Positions 57,021 through 64,000 of a stretch of 64,000 nt of DNA are shown here, one piece after another. A program made the translations under genes and the position numbers. Under the pieces are notes generated by a model that saw only the letters and a list, made by a program, of their open reading frames with translations, did no database searches and was not told the origin of the DNA. This stretch comes from Candidatus Accumulibacter similis (GTDB lineage: Bacteria > Pseudomonadota > Gammaproteobacteria > Burkholderiales > Rhodocyclaceae): assembly GCA_013347225.1 (NCBI GenBank), contig CP054595.1:4522415-4586414 (forward strand), in the 5' to 3' direction. Numbering within the stretch: the stretch's first letter is position 1; each line of letters opens with the position of its first letter.

Positions 57021-58129
57021 ACACCCGTGCCGCCTCACCGAAAACGCTGATCTTCCCGGCCGTCAATCGACTGGCGACCGACTACTGGCGAGCAGCTCGG
57101 CTGGTTGGCGAACCGTTGGTCCTCGCCGCCTCGGTCGCCGGCGATGCGACCCGGTTCGATGGCCAGACGGTGCTGCGTCTGCCGATGATTCATGAAGCCG
57201 GCTTCGACAGCGGCTTCCGCACCCTGATCGAGAAGCACTCGATCAGCCGCATCTTCTGTCCGGTGGCCAGTGTTTACAGTCATCTGCTGACCTGGATTCC
57301 CGAGCATGGCCCGGGCGTCGAACTGCTCGGGGATTCACCCATTCGCCGGCAGGTCGACCAGCACCGCGAACTGATGGCGCAAGCCCGCTGCCTGCGATCC
57401 TGGATGTCGACCTGCGCCGCCGGTGCCGAGGTCCTGCCCGAGATCGAAGTCGCCGGCCTGCTGCGGCAGGCGGGGCTGGTCCATGGTGAATCGAGCGACG
57501 AGAAGCTGGCAGCCATGATCGCCATCGCCGCCAGTGCTCCAGCCGGCGACCTGGTCGAGATCGGCGCACTGATGGGGCGGACAGCTCTGGTTCTGCTGTA
57601 CCTCGCGCGGCGCTACCAGATTGGTCCGCTGCTGACCGTCGATCCCTGGCAGGCAGCGCACGCCATCCATCATGACTCGCCGGCGAACATTGGCCGGCTG
57701 GTCGACGAGTGGGACTACGAGGTTCTTGCCGAAGCCTTCTTCGTCAACCTGGCGCCTTGGTCGGGCGACGATCATGCGCATCTGCGCCTGCCGTCCGACC
57801 AGGCATTCGCCATCTACGCGGACGGGTTGCCGATCGCGACGCGCGTATCGGTCGCCGTGCCCTTTTCGCGCCGTATCGCGATTCTGCACGTCGACGGCAA
57901 CCATGATCACGCCGCCGTCAAAGAGGACTGCAAACTCTGGCTCAGCCGCCTGCTGCCGGGCGGCTGGCTGATCCTCGACGACTACCAGTGGGCGCATGGA
58001 GACGGTCCGCGGCGTGTCGGTGACGAACTGCTCGAGACCTGCCGCCAGCGGATCGAGCGCGCGTTCGTCTGCGGCAAGGCGATGTTCATCAGGCTGGGTG
58101 CCGAATCCAGCCAGGGAGGAATGGTCTGA
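57017..58129 (+). CDS. Class I methyltransferase-like protein (Methyltransf_24 type)
   Basis: 370 residues. ATG 57017 overlaps the WbqC stop by 4 bp. The N-terminal half (~1-165) is unrecognised and resembles a nucleotide-binding fold (RIFCPVASVYSHLLTWIPEHG). The C-terminal half has a SAM-type motif GDLVEIGALMGRTALVLLYLAR, VDPWQAAH and ILHVDGNHDHAAVKED...LPGGWLILDDYQW, as in Methyltransf_24 proteins. Likely modifies a glycan intermediate. Last base shared with the next ATG. Confidence 0.75.
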   Translation: MNTRAASPKTLIFPAVNRLATDYWRAARLVGEPLVLAASVAGDATRFDGQTVLRLPMIHEAGFDSGFRTLIEKHSISRIFCPVASVYSHLLTWIPEHGPGVELLGDSPIRRQVDQHRELMAQARCLRSWMSTCAAGAEVLPEIEVAGLLRQAGLVHGESSDEKLAAMIAIAASAPAGDLVEIGALMGRTALVLLYLARRYQIGPLLTVDPWQAAHAIHHDSPANIGRLVDEWDYEVLAEAFFVNLAPWSGDDHAHLRLPSDQAFAIYADGLPIATRVSVAVPFSRRIAILHVDGNHDHAAVKEDCKLWLSRLLPGGWLILDDYQWAHGDGPRRVGDELLETCRQRIERAFVCGKAMFIRLGAESSQGGMV

Positions 58130-59142
58130 TGAGGCTTGGCGAAGCTGAAGTGTATGTCTGCCCCGCCTGCAAGCAACGGATGCAAGTGCGAATCGTGCAA
58201 CAGCGGGGCGAGGAAGTGCTCGAAGGGCTGCTGGCATGTCCCTGCGGCGCCGAGTTCCCGATCGCCGACGGAATTCCCGATCTCGTCTTTCCGCGTCAGC
58301 TCGCCGCCAGCGATCTCGAGGCGAAGCTCTGGTACGACGCCAATGCCGACGTCTACGACGAGAATCTGCACCTGACCTTCGACACCTTTCGCGAAGACGA
58401 GCAGCGTGTGCGAAGCCGACTGGTCGACCGACTGGAACTGCTGCCAACGCAGCGGGTCCTCGAACTCGGTGCCGGATCGGGCCGCGACTCGGTCCTGATC
58501 GCCGACCGCCTCGGGGCAGAGGGCCGTCTCTACCTGCAGGATCTGTCGCTCGCCATCCTCCGCCACAGCTTTCCGAAGATGGCGACAAAGCAGGTGCCGA
58601 CCGAGTTCCACGTCGGCAACGCCTGCCATCTACCGTTTGCCGATGGCGTTTTCGACGCGGTCTTCCATTTCGGTGGTCTGAACACCTTCTCGGACATCGG
58701 CGCCTTCTTCAGCGAGGTCAACCGCGTGACCAAGGTCGGCGGCAAGGTCGTTGCTGGCGACGAGAGCATGCCCGTCTGGCTGCGCAACAGTGAGTTCGGC
58801 CGCGTGCTGATGAACTCGAATCCCCTCTACCGCTACGAACTGCCGCTGCAACACCTGCCCGTCTCGTGCCGGGAAGTGAAGCTCGAGTGGATCATCGGCG
58901 GCGTCTTCTACGTCATCGAGTATCGCGTCGGCGAGGGCGAGCCCTTCGCCGACCTCGATTTCGAGATTCCGGGTATCCGTGGCGGCACCCATCGCACGCG
59001 CTACCATGGCCTGCTGGAAGGCGTCACCGAGGAAGCGAAGTCGATGGCGCAGGCCGCCTGCGCGCGCAGTGGCAAGAGCCTGCACCGCTGGCTGGACGAG
59101 GCAGTCCGGCGGGCGGCAGCGCGTGACCTGGAAGGAAGATGA
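58129..59142 (+). CDS. SAM-dependent methyltransferase with N-terminal zinc ribbon
   Basis: 337 residues. Residues ~8-50 form a Trm112-like zinc ribbon (CPAC...CPCG) ending in FPIADGIPDLVF. Residues ~65-240 are a Methyltransf_11 domain with motif I RVLELGAGSGRDSVLIADRLG and ACHLPFADGVFDAVFHFGGL. Coupled to the previous gene by overlapping TGATG. Substrate unknown, presumably a sugar or lipid-linked intermediate. Confidence 0.85.
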   Translation: MRLGEAEVYVCPACKQRMQVRIVQQRGEEVLEGLLACPCGAEFPIADGIPDLVFPRQLAASDLEAKLWYDANADVYDENLHLTFDTFREDEQRVRSRLVDRLELLPTQRVLELGAGSGRDSVLIADRLGAEGRLYLQDLSLAILRHSFPKMATKQVPTEFHVGNACHLPFADGVFDAVFHFGGLNTFSDIGAFFSEVNRVTKVGGKVVAGDESMPVWLRNSEFGRVLMNSNPLYRYELPLQHLPVSCREVKLEWIIGGVFYVIEYRVGEGEPFADLDFEIPGIRGGTHRTRYHGLLEGVTEEAKSMAQAACARSGKSLHRWLDEAVRRAAARDLEGR

Positions 59143-59934
59143 GTGGTGAAGGCGATCAACGCCCGACCGGAAATCGACGAGGACTGCCGCGCGCGCTACG
59201 AAGCGTACGAGCGCGAACACTGGCGGGAACTGGAGCAATGCGTCAGCCTCGCCAACCTGAGTCTGCAGGAGGTCATGCTGCACGCACCCGCGTTCATCCG
59301 CCGGCGGGAAATGGCGCGCCTGCTCGCCCACTATGAACTGTTCAGGCTGATCGCCGAGATGCCTGGATCGATCGCCGAACTCGGGGTGTACCTCGGCGCC
59401 GGCTTCTTCACCTGGAGCAAGCTCCTCGAGACCTTCAACCCGGGTGATCGCGGGCGCAAGGTCTATGGCTTCGAGAGCTGTGCCGGCTACGAGTCGTTCG
59501 CACCGCAGGATGGTGCCTGCCGACCGTGGGTCGACCGCCTGATCGGCAGCATGCAACCAGGCGAGGAATACCTGCAGCGGATGGTCACCCTGCACAACAA
59601 CGACAACTTCCTGCGCGGAGTCGAGCGCTGCAAGCTGATCAAGGGCGACATCTGCGCCACCGTCGAGGAGTTCGCCCGCAATGCGCTCGGCACGCGCCTG
59701 AGCCTCCTCTACTTCGATGTCAATCTCTTCGCGCCGACACTCGCCGGCCTGCGCCACCTCTATCCGCTGGTCCTCAGCGGTGGCGTCGTCGCCTTCAATG
59801 CCTATGGTTCGCCGCCCTGGGAGGGTGAAGGCCAGGCAATCGAAGGTTACTTCGCCGAGATCGGCCAGCCCGTGCCGAGAATGCAGAAGTTTGCCTTCTC
59901 GATCTATCCCAACGCCTACTTCGTCAAACCCTAG
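59143..59934 (+). CDS. TylF/MycF-like O-methyltransferase
   Basis: 263 residues from GTG 59143, directly after the previous stop. SAM-binding IAELGVYLGAGFFTWSKLLE, YGFESCAGYESF and LSLLYFDVNLFAPTLAGLRHLYPLVLSGG resemble macrocin-type sugar O-methyltransferases, which are metal dependent. No zinc ribbon. Possibly methylates a deoxysugar attached to flagellin or LPS. Confidence 0.78.
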   Translation: MVKAINARPEIDEDCRARYEAYEREHWRELEQCVSLANLSLQEVMLHAPAFIRRREMARLLAHYELFRLIAEMPGSIAELGVYLGAGFFTWSKLLETFNPGDRGRKVYGFESCAGYESFAPQDGACRPWVDRLIGSMQPGEEYLQRMVTLHNNDNFLRGVERCKLIKGDICATVEEFARNALGTRLSLLYFDVNLFAPTLAGLRHLYPLVLSGGVVAFNAYGSPPWEGEGQAIEGYFAEIGQPVPRMQKFAFSIYPNAYFVKP

Positions 59935-59950
59935 CGGGAGGTGTCGCAAG

Positions 59951-60898
59951 ATGTTGCACTGGCGCAAGCTGGGAATGCTGTTTCGACCTGCCGGCCGGCT
60001 GCCCTGGATGCACGAGTTCGCGCAGGTGCCGACCACCCTGCTGCTGCCCGACCGCCTGCGCGTCTATTTCAGTTGCCGACCGCAGCGGGCAGCCGACGGC
60101 TCGTGCCTGAGCTACAGCGGCTTTGTGGATCTCGACCGCAGCGACCCGATGACCGTGCTGGAGGTTTCGCCGGAACCGGTACTCGAGCTGGGCGAAGCCG
60201 GCTGTTTCGACCAGTTCGGCGTCATGGCGGGAACCGTCCTTGCGGTTGGCGACGAGTTCTGGCTCTACTACTGCGGCTGGTCACGCCGGGTCGCCGTTCC
60301 CTATGACTGGGCCATCGGGCTGGCCGTCAGTCGCGATGGCGGCCGCAGCTTCAGCCGCCGTGGCCGCGGGCCGATCGTCGGCCCATCGCTGGATGAGCCG
60401 TACCTGCAGGCCTGCCCGATCGTCCGCCGCCTTGGCGAGGAAGACTGGCACATGTGGTATCTCTCCGGGACCACGTGGCTGCAGGTGGCGGGGCACCCGG
60501 AGTCGGTGTATGTGATCATGCACGCCAGTTCATCGGACGGCGTCCATTGGGCTCGCGACGCGCAACCCGTCATCCCGGCACGCGTCGACTTCGAGTGCCA
60601 GACCAGCGCCTCGACCTTTGCCTGGCAAGGCCGCCAGCGGATGCTGTTCTCCTACCGGCATGGCGTGGATTTCCGCAACTCCGAGCGCGGCTACCGCATC
60701 GGTCATGCCGTGTCGGACGACCTGCTGCGCTGGCAGCGCGACGATGACGCAGCCGGAATCGCCCCCTCGGCTGCCGACTGGGACTCGCAGATGATCTGCT
60801 ATCCACACGTCTTCGACCTCAACGGCCGGACGCTGATGCTCTACTGCGGCAACGAATTCGGCCGCGAGGGGTTCGGCTGGGCGGAACTTCTCGCCTGA
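59951..60898 (+). CDS. GH43-like five-bladed beta-propeller protein
   Basis: 315 residues from ATG 59951 (GGGAGG upstream). Repeated propeller elements: DEFWLYYCGWSRR, AVSRDGGRSFSRRG, WHMWYLSGTTW, SSDGVHWAR, MLFSYRHGVDFRNSERGYRIGHAVSDDLLRW. Resembles glycoside hydrolase family 43/DUF1861-like proteins commonly found in glycan clusters, but no signal peptide is present, so it acts in the cytoplasm. Function unclear; catalytic residues cannot be assigned by eye. Confidence 0.75.
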   Translation: MLHWRKLGMLFRPAGRLPWMHEFAQVPTTLLLPDRLRVYFSCRPQRAADGSCLSYSGFVDLDRSDPMTVLEVSPEPVLELGEAGCFDQFGVMAGTVLAVGDEFWLYYCGWSRRVAVPYDWAIGLAVSRDGGRSFSRRGRGPIVGPSLDEPYLQACPIVRRLGEEDWHMWYLSGTTWLQVAGHPESVYVIMHASSSDGVHWARDAQPVIPARVDFECQTSASTFAWQGRQRMLFSYRHGVDFRNSERGYRIGHAVSDDLLRWQRDDDAAGIAPSAADWDSQMICYPHVFDLNGRTLMLYCGNEFGREGFGWAELLA

Positions 60899-60921
60899 GC
60901 CTGCACCAGGAGGGAAAAACG

Positions 60922-61596
60922 ATGAAGAAACTGCTGCTCTTTGGTGCCGGGAAGATTGCCGACGTGCTGTCGGATTACTTCAACCGCGACAGCGACTACG
61001 AGATCGTCGCCTATACCTGCGACCCGGCCTTTGCCTGCGGCGAATCGTACCGCAACCTGCCACTGCTCCCCTTCGACGAAGCGACGCGTCTGTTTCCTCC
61101 TGCACACCACGAGCTGCACATCGCCGTCGGCTACCATGAACTCAATCGTGTGCGGGAAAGACTGTTTCTCGCGGCCAGAGGCAGGGGCTATCGCCTCGCC
61201 AGCTACGTCAGTTCGCGTTCGTGGCCGGGACCCGACGCGGTCGTCGGCGAGAACTGTTTCGTCGCCGACGGTGTATCGCTCGAGGCAGGTGCGCGAATCG
61301 GCGACAACGTCGCGCTCTGGAGCAACGTCGTCGTCGGCCACCACGCGCAAGTCGGCAACCACTGCTGGATCGCTGCCGGAACGGCGATCGGCGGCAGCAC
61401 GGTCATCGGCGATCGCTGCTTCGTGGCACTGAACGCGACCATCGGCAACGAAGTGGTCGTCGGCGCCGACAGCATTCTCGGTGCACGCACGCTGCTGACG
61501 AAATCGGTTGCCGACAAGAGCGTCCTGGTCGAAAAGGATACCGAACTGTTCCGCCTCGACAGCGAGCGCTTCCTGCGCATGTCGAGACTGCGCTGA
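60922..61596 (+). CDS. PglD-like sugar acyltransferase (left-handed beta-helix)
   Basis: 224 residues. N-terminal Rossmann-like LLLFGAGKIADVLSDYFN, then hexapeptide repeats from ~105 (VVGENCFVADGVSLEAGARIGDNVALWSNVVVGHHAQVG, WIAAGTAIGGSTVIGDRCFVALNATIG). The catalytic His of this family lies in VVVGHHAQVG. Such enzymes N- or O-acylate UDP-linked aminosugars. Followed 9 bp later by an adenylation enzyme, which suggests that the acyl group may come from an amino or carboxylic acid. Confidence 0.85.
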   Translation: MKKLLLFGAGKIADVLSDYFNRDSDYEIVAYTCDPAFACGESYRNLPLLPFDEATRLFPPAHHELHIAVGYHELNRVRERLFLAARGRGYRLASYVSSRSWPGPDAVVGENCFVADGVSLEAGARIGDNVALWSNVVVGHHAQVGNHCWIAAGTAIGGSTVIGDRCFVALNATIGNEVVVGADSILGARTLLTKSVADKSVLVEKDTELFRLDSERFLRMSRLR

Positions 61597-61605
61597 CCCC
61601 CGCCG

Positions 61606-63159
61606 GTGCGCTACCGCTACAACCTCGGCCTGGCCTTCGAGGGCGTCGCCGAGAGCTACCCCGAGAGACCGGCGCTGATTCTCGCCGAAGGGCGCTCGGT
61701 TTCCTTCGCGGATCTCGACCGGTTGACGAACCAGCTCGCGCACTGGATCAGCTCGCTCGGACTCGGCCGCCGCGATGTCCTGGCGCTGTTCAACGCGAAG
61801 ACGGTCGAGGGACACGCCCTGATGCTCGCCGCTCTCAAGATTGGCGCGGCCTACGTCAACCTCGACGACCAGAATCCACCACAGCGCCTGGCGATGATTC
61901 TCGCCACCTGCCAGCCGCGACTGGCGGTCAGCGATCACCCGCTGCCCGAGGCGATTCTTCACTGCTGCCAGTCGGCAGGCGTACCGCTGCTGCTGCTCCC
62001 GGAGCCCGCCGTCGTCGATCGGCTATCCGCTGCGCGCTTGGCGGCAACCGGCCTCGTCACCGGCAGCGACCCGGCGTACCTGATGTTCACCTCCGGCTCC
62101 ACGGGAGCACCCAAGGGCGTTGCCATCGCCCACGCCAGCGTCCTCAACTTCGTCCACTGGGCGCGCGCGGAATTCGGCATCGGCGCCGGCGACCGGCTGA
62201 GCGGGGCGAATCCGCTGCACTTCGACAATTCCGTCTTCGACTTCTACGCATCGCTGTTCGCGGGTGCGGCGCTGGCGCCGCTCGGACGTGAGATCGTCGG
62301 CTCGCCGGCCGACCTCGTGCGGCACGTCGGCGAACGCGGCTGCACGCTGTGGTTCTCGGTGCCGTCGCTGCTGATCTATCTGATGACCATGCGCCAACTT
62401 GGGGCCGACACCTGGCCGGCGATGCGCTGCCTCGTCTTTGGCGGCGAGGGTTACCCGAAAGCCGAGCTGAAGAGACTGTTCGACCTCTTCCACCCGCGAG
62501 CGCGTCTGGTCAATGTCTACGGGCCGACCGAATGCACCTGCATCTGCTCTGCGTACACGCTGTCGGAGGGCGACTTCGCGCAGCTGCATGGTCTGCCCCC
62601 GCTCGGCAGACTGGCGCCCAACTTTTCGGCGCTGGTCCTCGACGAGGAGCAGCGGCTGGTGCCGGATGGCGAAGTCGGCGAACTGTGTCTGCTCGGCCCG
62701 CAGCTGGCGTTGGGCTATTACCACAATGCCGAGCACAGCCGGAAGCGTTTCGCCGGCAATCCGCACAATAGCGGCTTCGAGGAACGCTTCTACCGGACCG
62801 GCGATCTGGTGCGACAGGACGAGGACGGCGTCTTCTGGTTCGTCGGGCGCAGCGACAACCAGATCAAGCACCTCGGCTATCGCATCGAGCTCGAGGAGAT
62901 CGAGGCCGCCCTCGAGTCGCTGCCGCAGATCCGCCAGGCGGTCTGCGTCTATCACCGGCTGCGGCAGCAGCACGGGCGAATCGCTGCTTTCGTCAGTTCC
63001 CAGTCACCGGTCGACGAGGCGACCATGCGGCAGGCGCTGCGCGACCGCCTGCCAGCCTACATGATCCCGGCGCAGATCGAGGTCCTGGCCGAGCTGCCGA
63101 AGAACGCCAACGGCAAGCTCGACCGCAAGCAACTGCAGCAGCGCCTGACCGGAGACTGA
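61606..63159 (+). CDS. Stand-alone amino-acid adenylation enzyme (NRPS A-domain)
   Basis: 517 residues from GTG 61606. Core motifs: A3 MFTSGSTGAPKGVAI, A4 HFDNSVFDFYASLF, A5 NVYGPTECTC, A7 FYRTGDLVRQ, A8 GRSDNQIKHLGYRIELEEIE, A10 NANGKLDRK with the catalytic Lys. The Asp of FDNSV is at the position of Asp235, which binds the alpha-amino group of amino-acid substrates. No condensation or carrier domain is fused; an acyl carrier protein lies at the window edge on the other strand. Likely loads an amino acid (or similar) onto that carrier for transfer to a sugar. Confidence 0.87.
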   Translation: MRYRYNLGLAFEGVAESYPERPALILAEGRSVSFADLDRLTNQLAHWISSLGLGRRDVLALFNAKTVEGHALMLAALKIGAAYVNLDDQNPPQRLAMILATCQPRLAVSDHPLPEAILHCCQSAGVPLLLLPEPAVVDRLSAARLAATGLVTGSDPAYLMFTSGSTGAPKGVAIAHASVLNFVHWARAEFGIGAGDRLSGANPLHFDNSVFDFYASLFAGAALAPLGREIVGSPADLVRHVGERGCTLWFSVPSLLIYLMTMRQLGADTWPAMRCLVFGGEGYPKAELKRLFDLFHPRARLVNVYGPTECTCICSAYTLSEGDFAQLHGLPPLGRLAPNFSALVLDEEQRLVPDGEVGELCLLGPQLALGYYHNAEHSRKRFAGNPHNSGFEERFYRTGDLVRQDEDGVFWFVGRSDNQIKHLGYRIELEEIEAALESLPQIRQAVCVYHRLRQQHGRIAAFVSSQSPVDEATMRQALRDRLPAYMIPAQIEVLAELPKNANGKLDRKQLQQRLTGD

Positions 63160-63172
63160 GGCGCAGCGGGCT

Positions 63173-63916
63173 TCAGAGTTTCAGGCCACCGTCGAGTTCG
63201 ATCACCGTTCCCGTCAGGTAGTCGTTGGCGACGGCGAAGAGCACGGTCTGCGCCACTTGATCGGCTGTTCCGAGCCGGCGCAACGGGATCCTGCCAACCC
63301 ATTCGCGCAGGCGTTCCTCGCTCATCGCGGCATGCGTCGAGGAGGTGTCGATGAAACCCGGCGCAATCGCCAGGGAGCGAATCCCCAGGCCGCCAAGCTC
63401 CTTTGCCCACGACAGGGCGAGCGCGTTGACGCCCGCCTTGGCAGCGGCGTACGCACTCTGGCCAGCGTTGCCGCGGGCGGCGACCGAACTGATGTTGATG
63501 ATCACACCGCGCGTGCGCTGGCGCAGCATCTTTTCGGCGACGCAGGAACCCATCACCAGCGTCGTCGTCAGGTTCATGCGCAGGGCCTTCTCCCACAGGC
63601 CGATGTCGTGACGCCCGGCGGCGCGATCGAGCAGGTTGTACAGTGGCGCACTGCAGATCCAGCCGGCTGCGTTGACCAGGATGTCGATCCGTCCGTGCTG
63701 GCCGTTGACGGTGTCGACGATCCGCGCCGCCTGCTCGGGGTCGGCAGCGTCACCGGCGAGGACGTCGATGCGCTCGTCCACCAGCGTCTCGAGCCGTTCG
63801 CGATCGAGGTCGATTGCCGCCACCCGGCAGCCGGCCCCGGCCAGGGCAATGGCAATGCCGCGGCCGATGTTCTGCGCCGCCCCGGTGACGATCGCCACCG
63901 CTCCCTCAAGCCGCAT
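63173..63916 (-). CDS. Short-chain dehydrogenase/reductase (FabG-like)
   Basis: 247 residues. ATG 63916 (MRLEGAVAIVTGAAQNIGRG) is preferred; a longer frame overlaps the carrier-protein gene. Cofactor motif TGAAQNIG, NAAG, catalytic Ser in INISSVAARG and YAAAKAG (YxxxK). Reduces a keto group or oxidises an alcohol with NAD(P)H. Convergent with the adenylation gene and coupled to the upstream acyl carrier protein gene, so it may act on a carrier-bound acyl group. Confidence 0.88.
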   Translation of the reverse strand: MRLEGAVAIVTGAAQNIGRGIAIALAGAGCRVAAIDLDRERLETLVDERIDVLAGDAADPEQAARIVDTVNGQHGRIDILVNAAGWICSAPLYNLLDRAAGRHDIGLWEKALRMNLTTTLVMGSCVAEKMLRQRTRGVIINISSVAARGNAGQSAYAAAKAGVNALALSWAKELGGLGIRSLAIAPGFIDTSSTHAAMSEERLREWVGRIPLRRLGTADQVAQTVLFAVANDYLTGTVIELDGGLKL

Positions 63917-64000
63917 CGTCGACCAGGCCCCGCTTGGCGAGTTGCCCGATGATGCTGGCAACCGAAGTCATGTCGGCGATCTCGTCGGCATCGAGAACCA
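63906..64000 (-). CDS. Acyl carrier protein, C-terminal fragment at window edge
   Basis: The minus strand from 64000 reads VLDADEIADMTSVASIIGQL, then AKRGLVDDAA and a TGA at 63906-63908 that overlaps the SDR start. This matches the helix III/IV end of acyl (or peptidyl) carrier proteins; the phosphopantetheine serine lies outside the window. Confidence 0.65.
   Translation of the reverse strand, partial: VLDADEIADMTSVASIIGQLAKRGLVDDAA

Overview
The window looks like a piece of a high-GC betaproteobacterial chromosome, most like the Rhodocyclales / 'Candidatus Accumulibacter' type. The evidence is indirect: two PEP-CTERM proteins, form II RuBisCO with cbbQ and cbbO, the surE-pcm-nlpD-rpoS order, single polar-flagellum-type genes (fliC-flaG-fliD-fliS-fliT), and uniformly GC-rich codon use. 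Only one block (about 16.6-18.1 kb) stands out as AT-richer and foreign. No 16S gene or tRNA is present, so the taxonomic call is inference.

Layout. 1-1.9 kb: 3' end of a formate dehydrogenase large subunit and its sulfurtransferase FdhD. 2.1-3.0 kb: a PEP-CTERM protein behind a candidate sigma-54 promoter. 3.4-8.3 kb: a cobalamin riboswitch followed by the translationally coupled B12 uptake operon btuB-btuC-btuD-btuF. 8.7-10.1 kb: a TM2 membrane protein and a second PEP-CTERM protein with a von Willebrand A domain, a strong sigma-54 promoter and an intrinsic terminator. 10.3-20.8 kb: a decaying defence-type island on the minus strand, holding an SNF2/DrmD-like helicase, a split AAA/DUF4143 ATPase, an Eco57I-type adenine methyltransferase, an HNH nuclease and a DUF3696-type ATPase. 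Most carry nonsense codons, frameshifts or internal deletions. The split ATPase contains an AT-rich phytanoyl-CoA-dioxygenase-like gene and an IS1595 transposase fragment. The island sits between intact cbbO and a second, internally deleted copy of the cbbO 3' end.

20.8-31.6 kb: Calvin-Benson locus. cbbM-cbbQ-cbbO run leftwards and tkt-gap-pyk-fba rightwards from a shared AT-rich regulatory region; pgk is missing from its usual place between gap and pyk. 31.6-41.9 kb: housekeeping genes (DUF3422, purC, DUF2189, prlC, a glutaredoxin-like protein, and the rpoS-nlpD-pcm-surE cluster read leftwards). A short insert carrying a tiny type IV pilin gene lies between two copies of the 3' end of the DUF2189 gene.

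42.1-47.3 kb: a c-di-GMP-I (GEMM) riboswitch directly upstream of a 1674-residue RTX serralysin-like metalloprotease. 47.6-53.3 kb: flagellar filament genes fliC, flaG, fliD, fliS, fliT-like and fliK-like. 53.3-64 kb: a tightly packed surface-glycan/flagellin-modification cluster: a TPR-GT41 glycosyltransferase, a WbqC protein, three methyltransferase-like proteins, a GH43-like propeller protein, a PglD-like acyltransferase, a stand-alone adenylation enzyme and, on the opposite strand, an SDR and the end of an acyl carrier protein.

Taken together, surface and lifestyle functions (PEP-CTERM matrix proteins under sigma-54, a c-di-GMP-controlled secreted protease, flagella and their glycosylation) and autotrophic metabolism surround one eroded defence island. 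The likeliest new biology is the c-di-GMP control of the RTX protease, the repeated 'duplicated gene 3' end flanking an insert' architecture at two loci, and the adenylation/ACP/acyltransferase branch of the flagellar sugar cluster.
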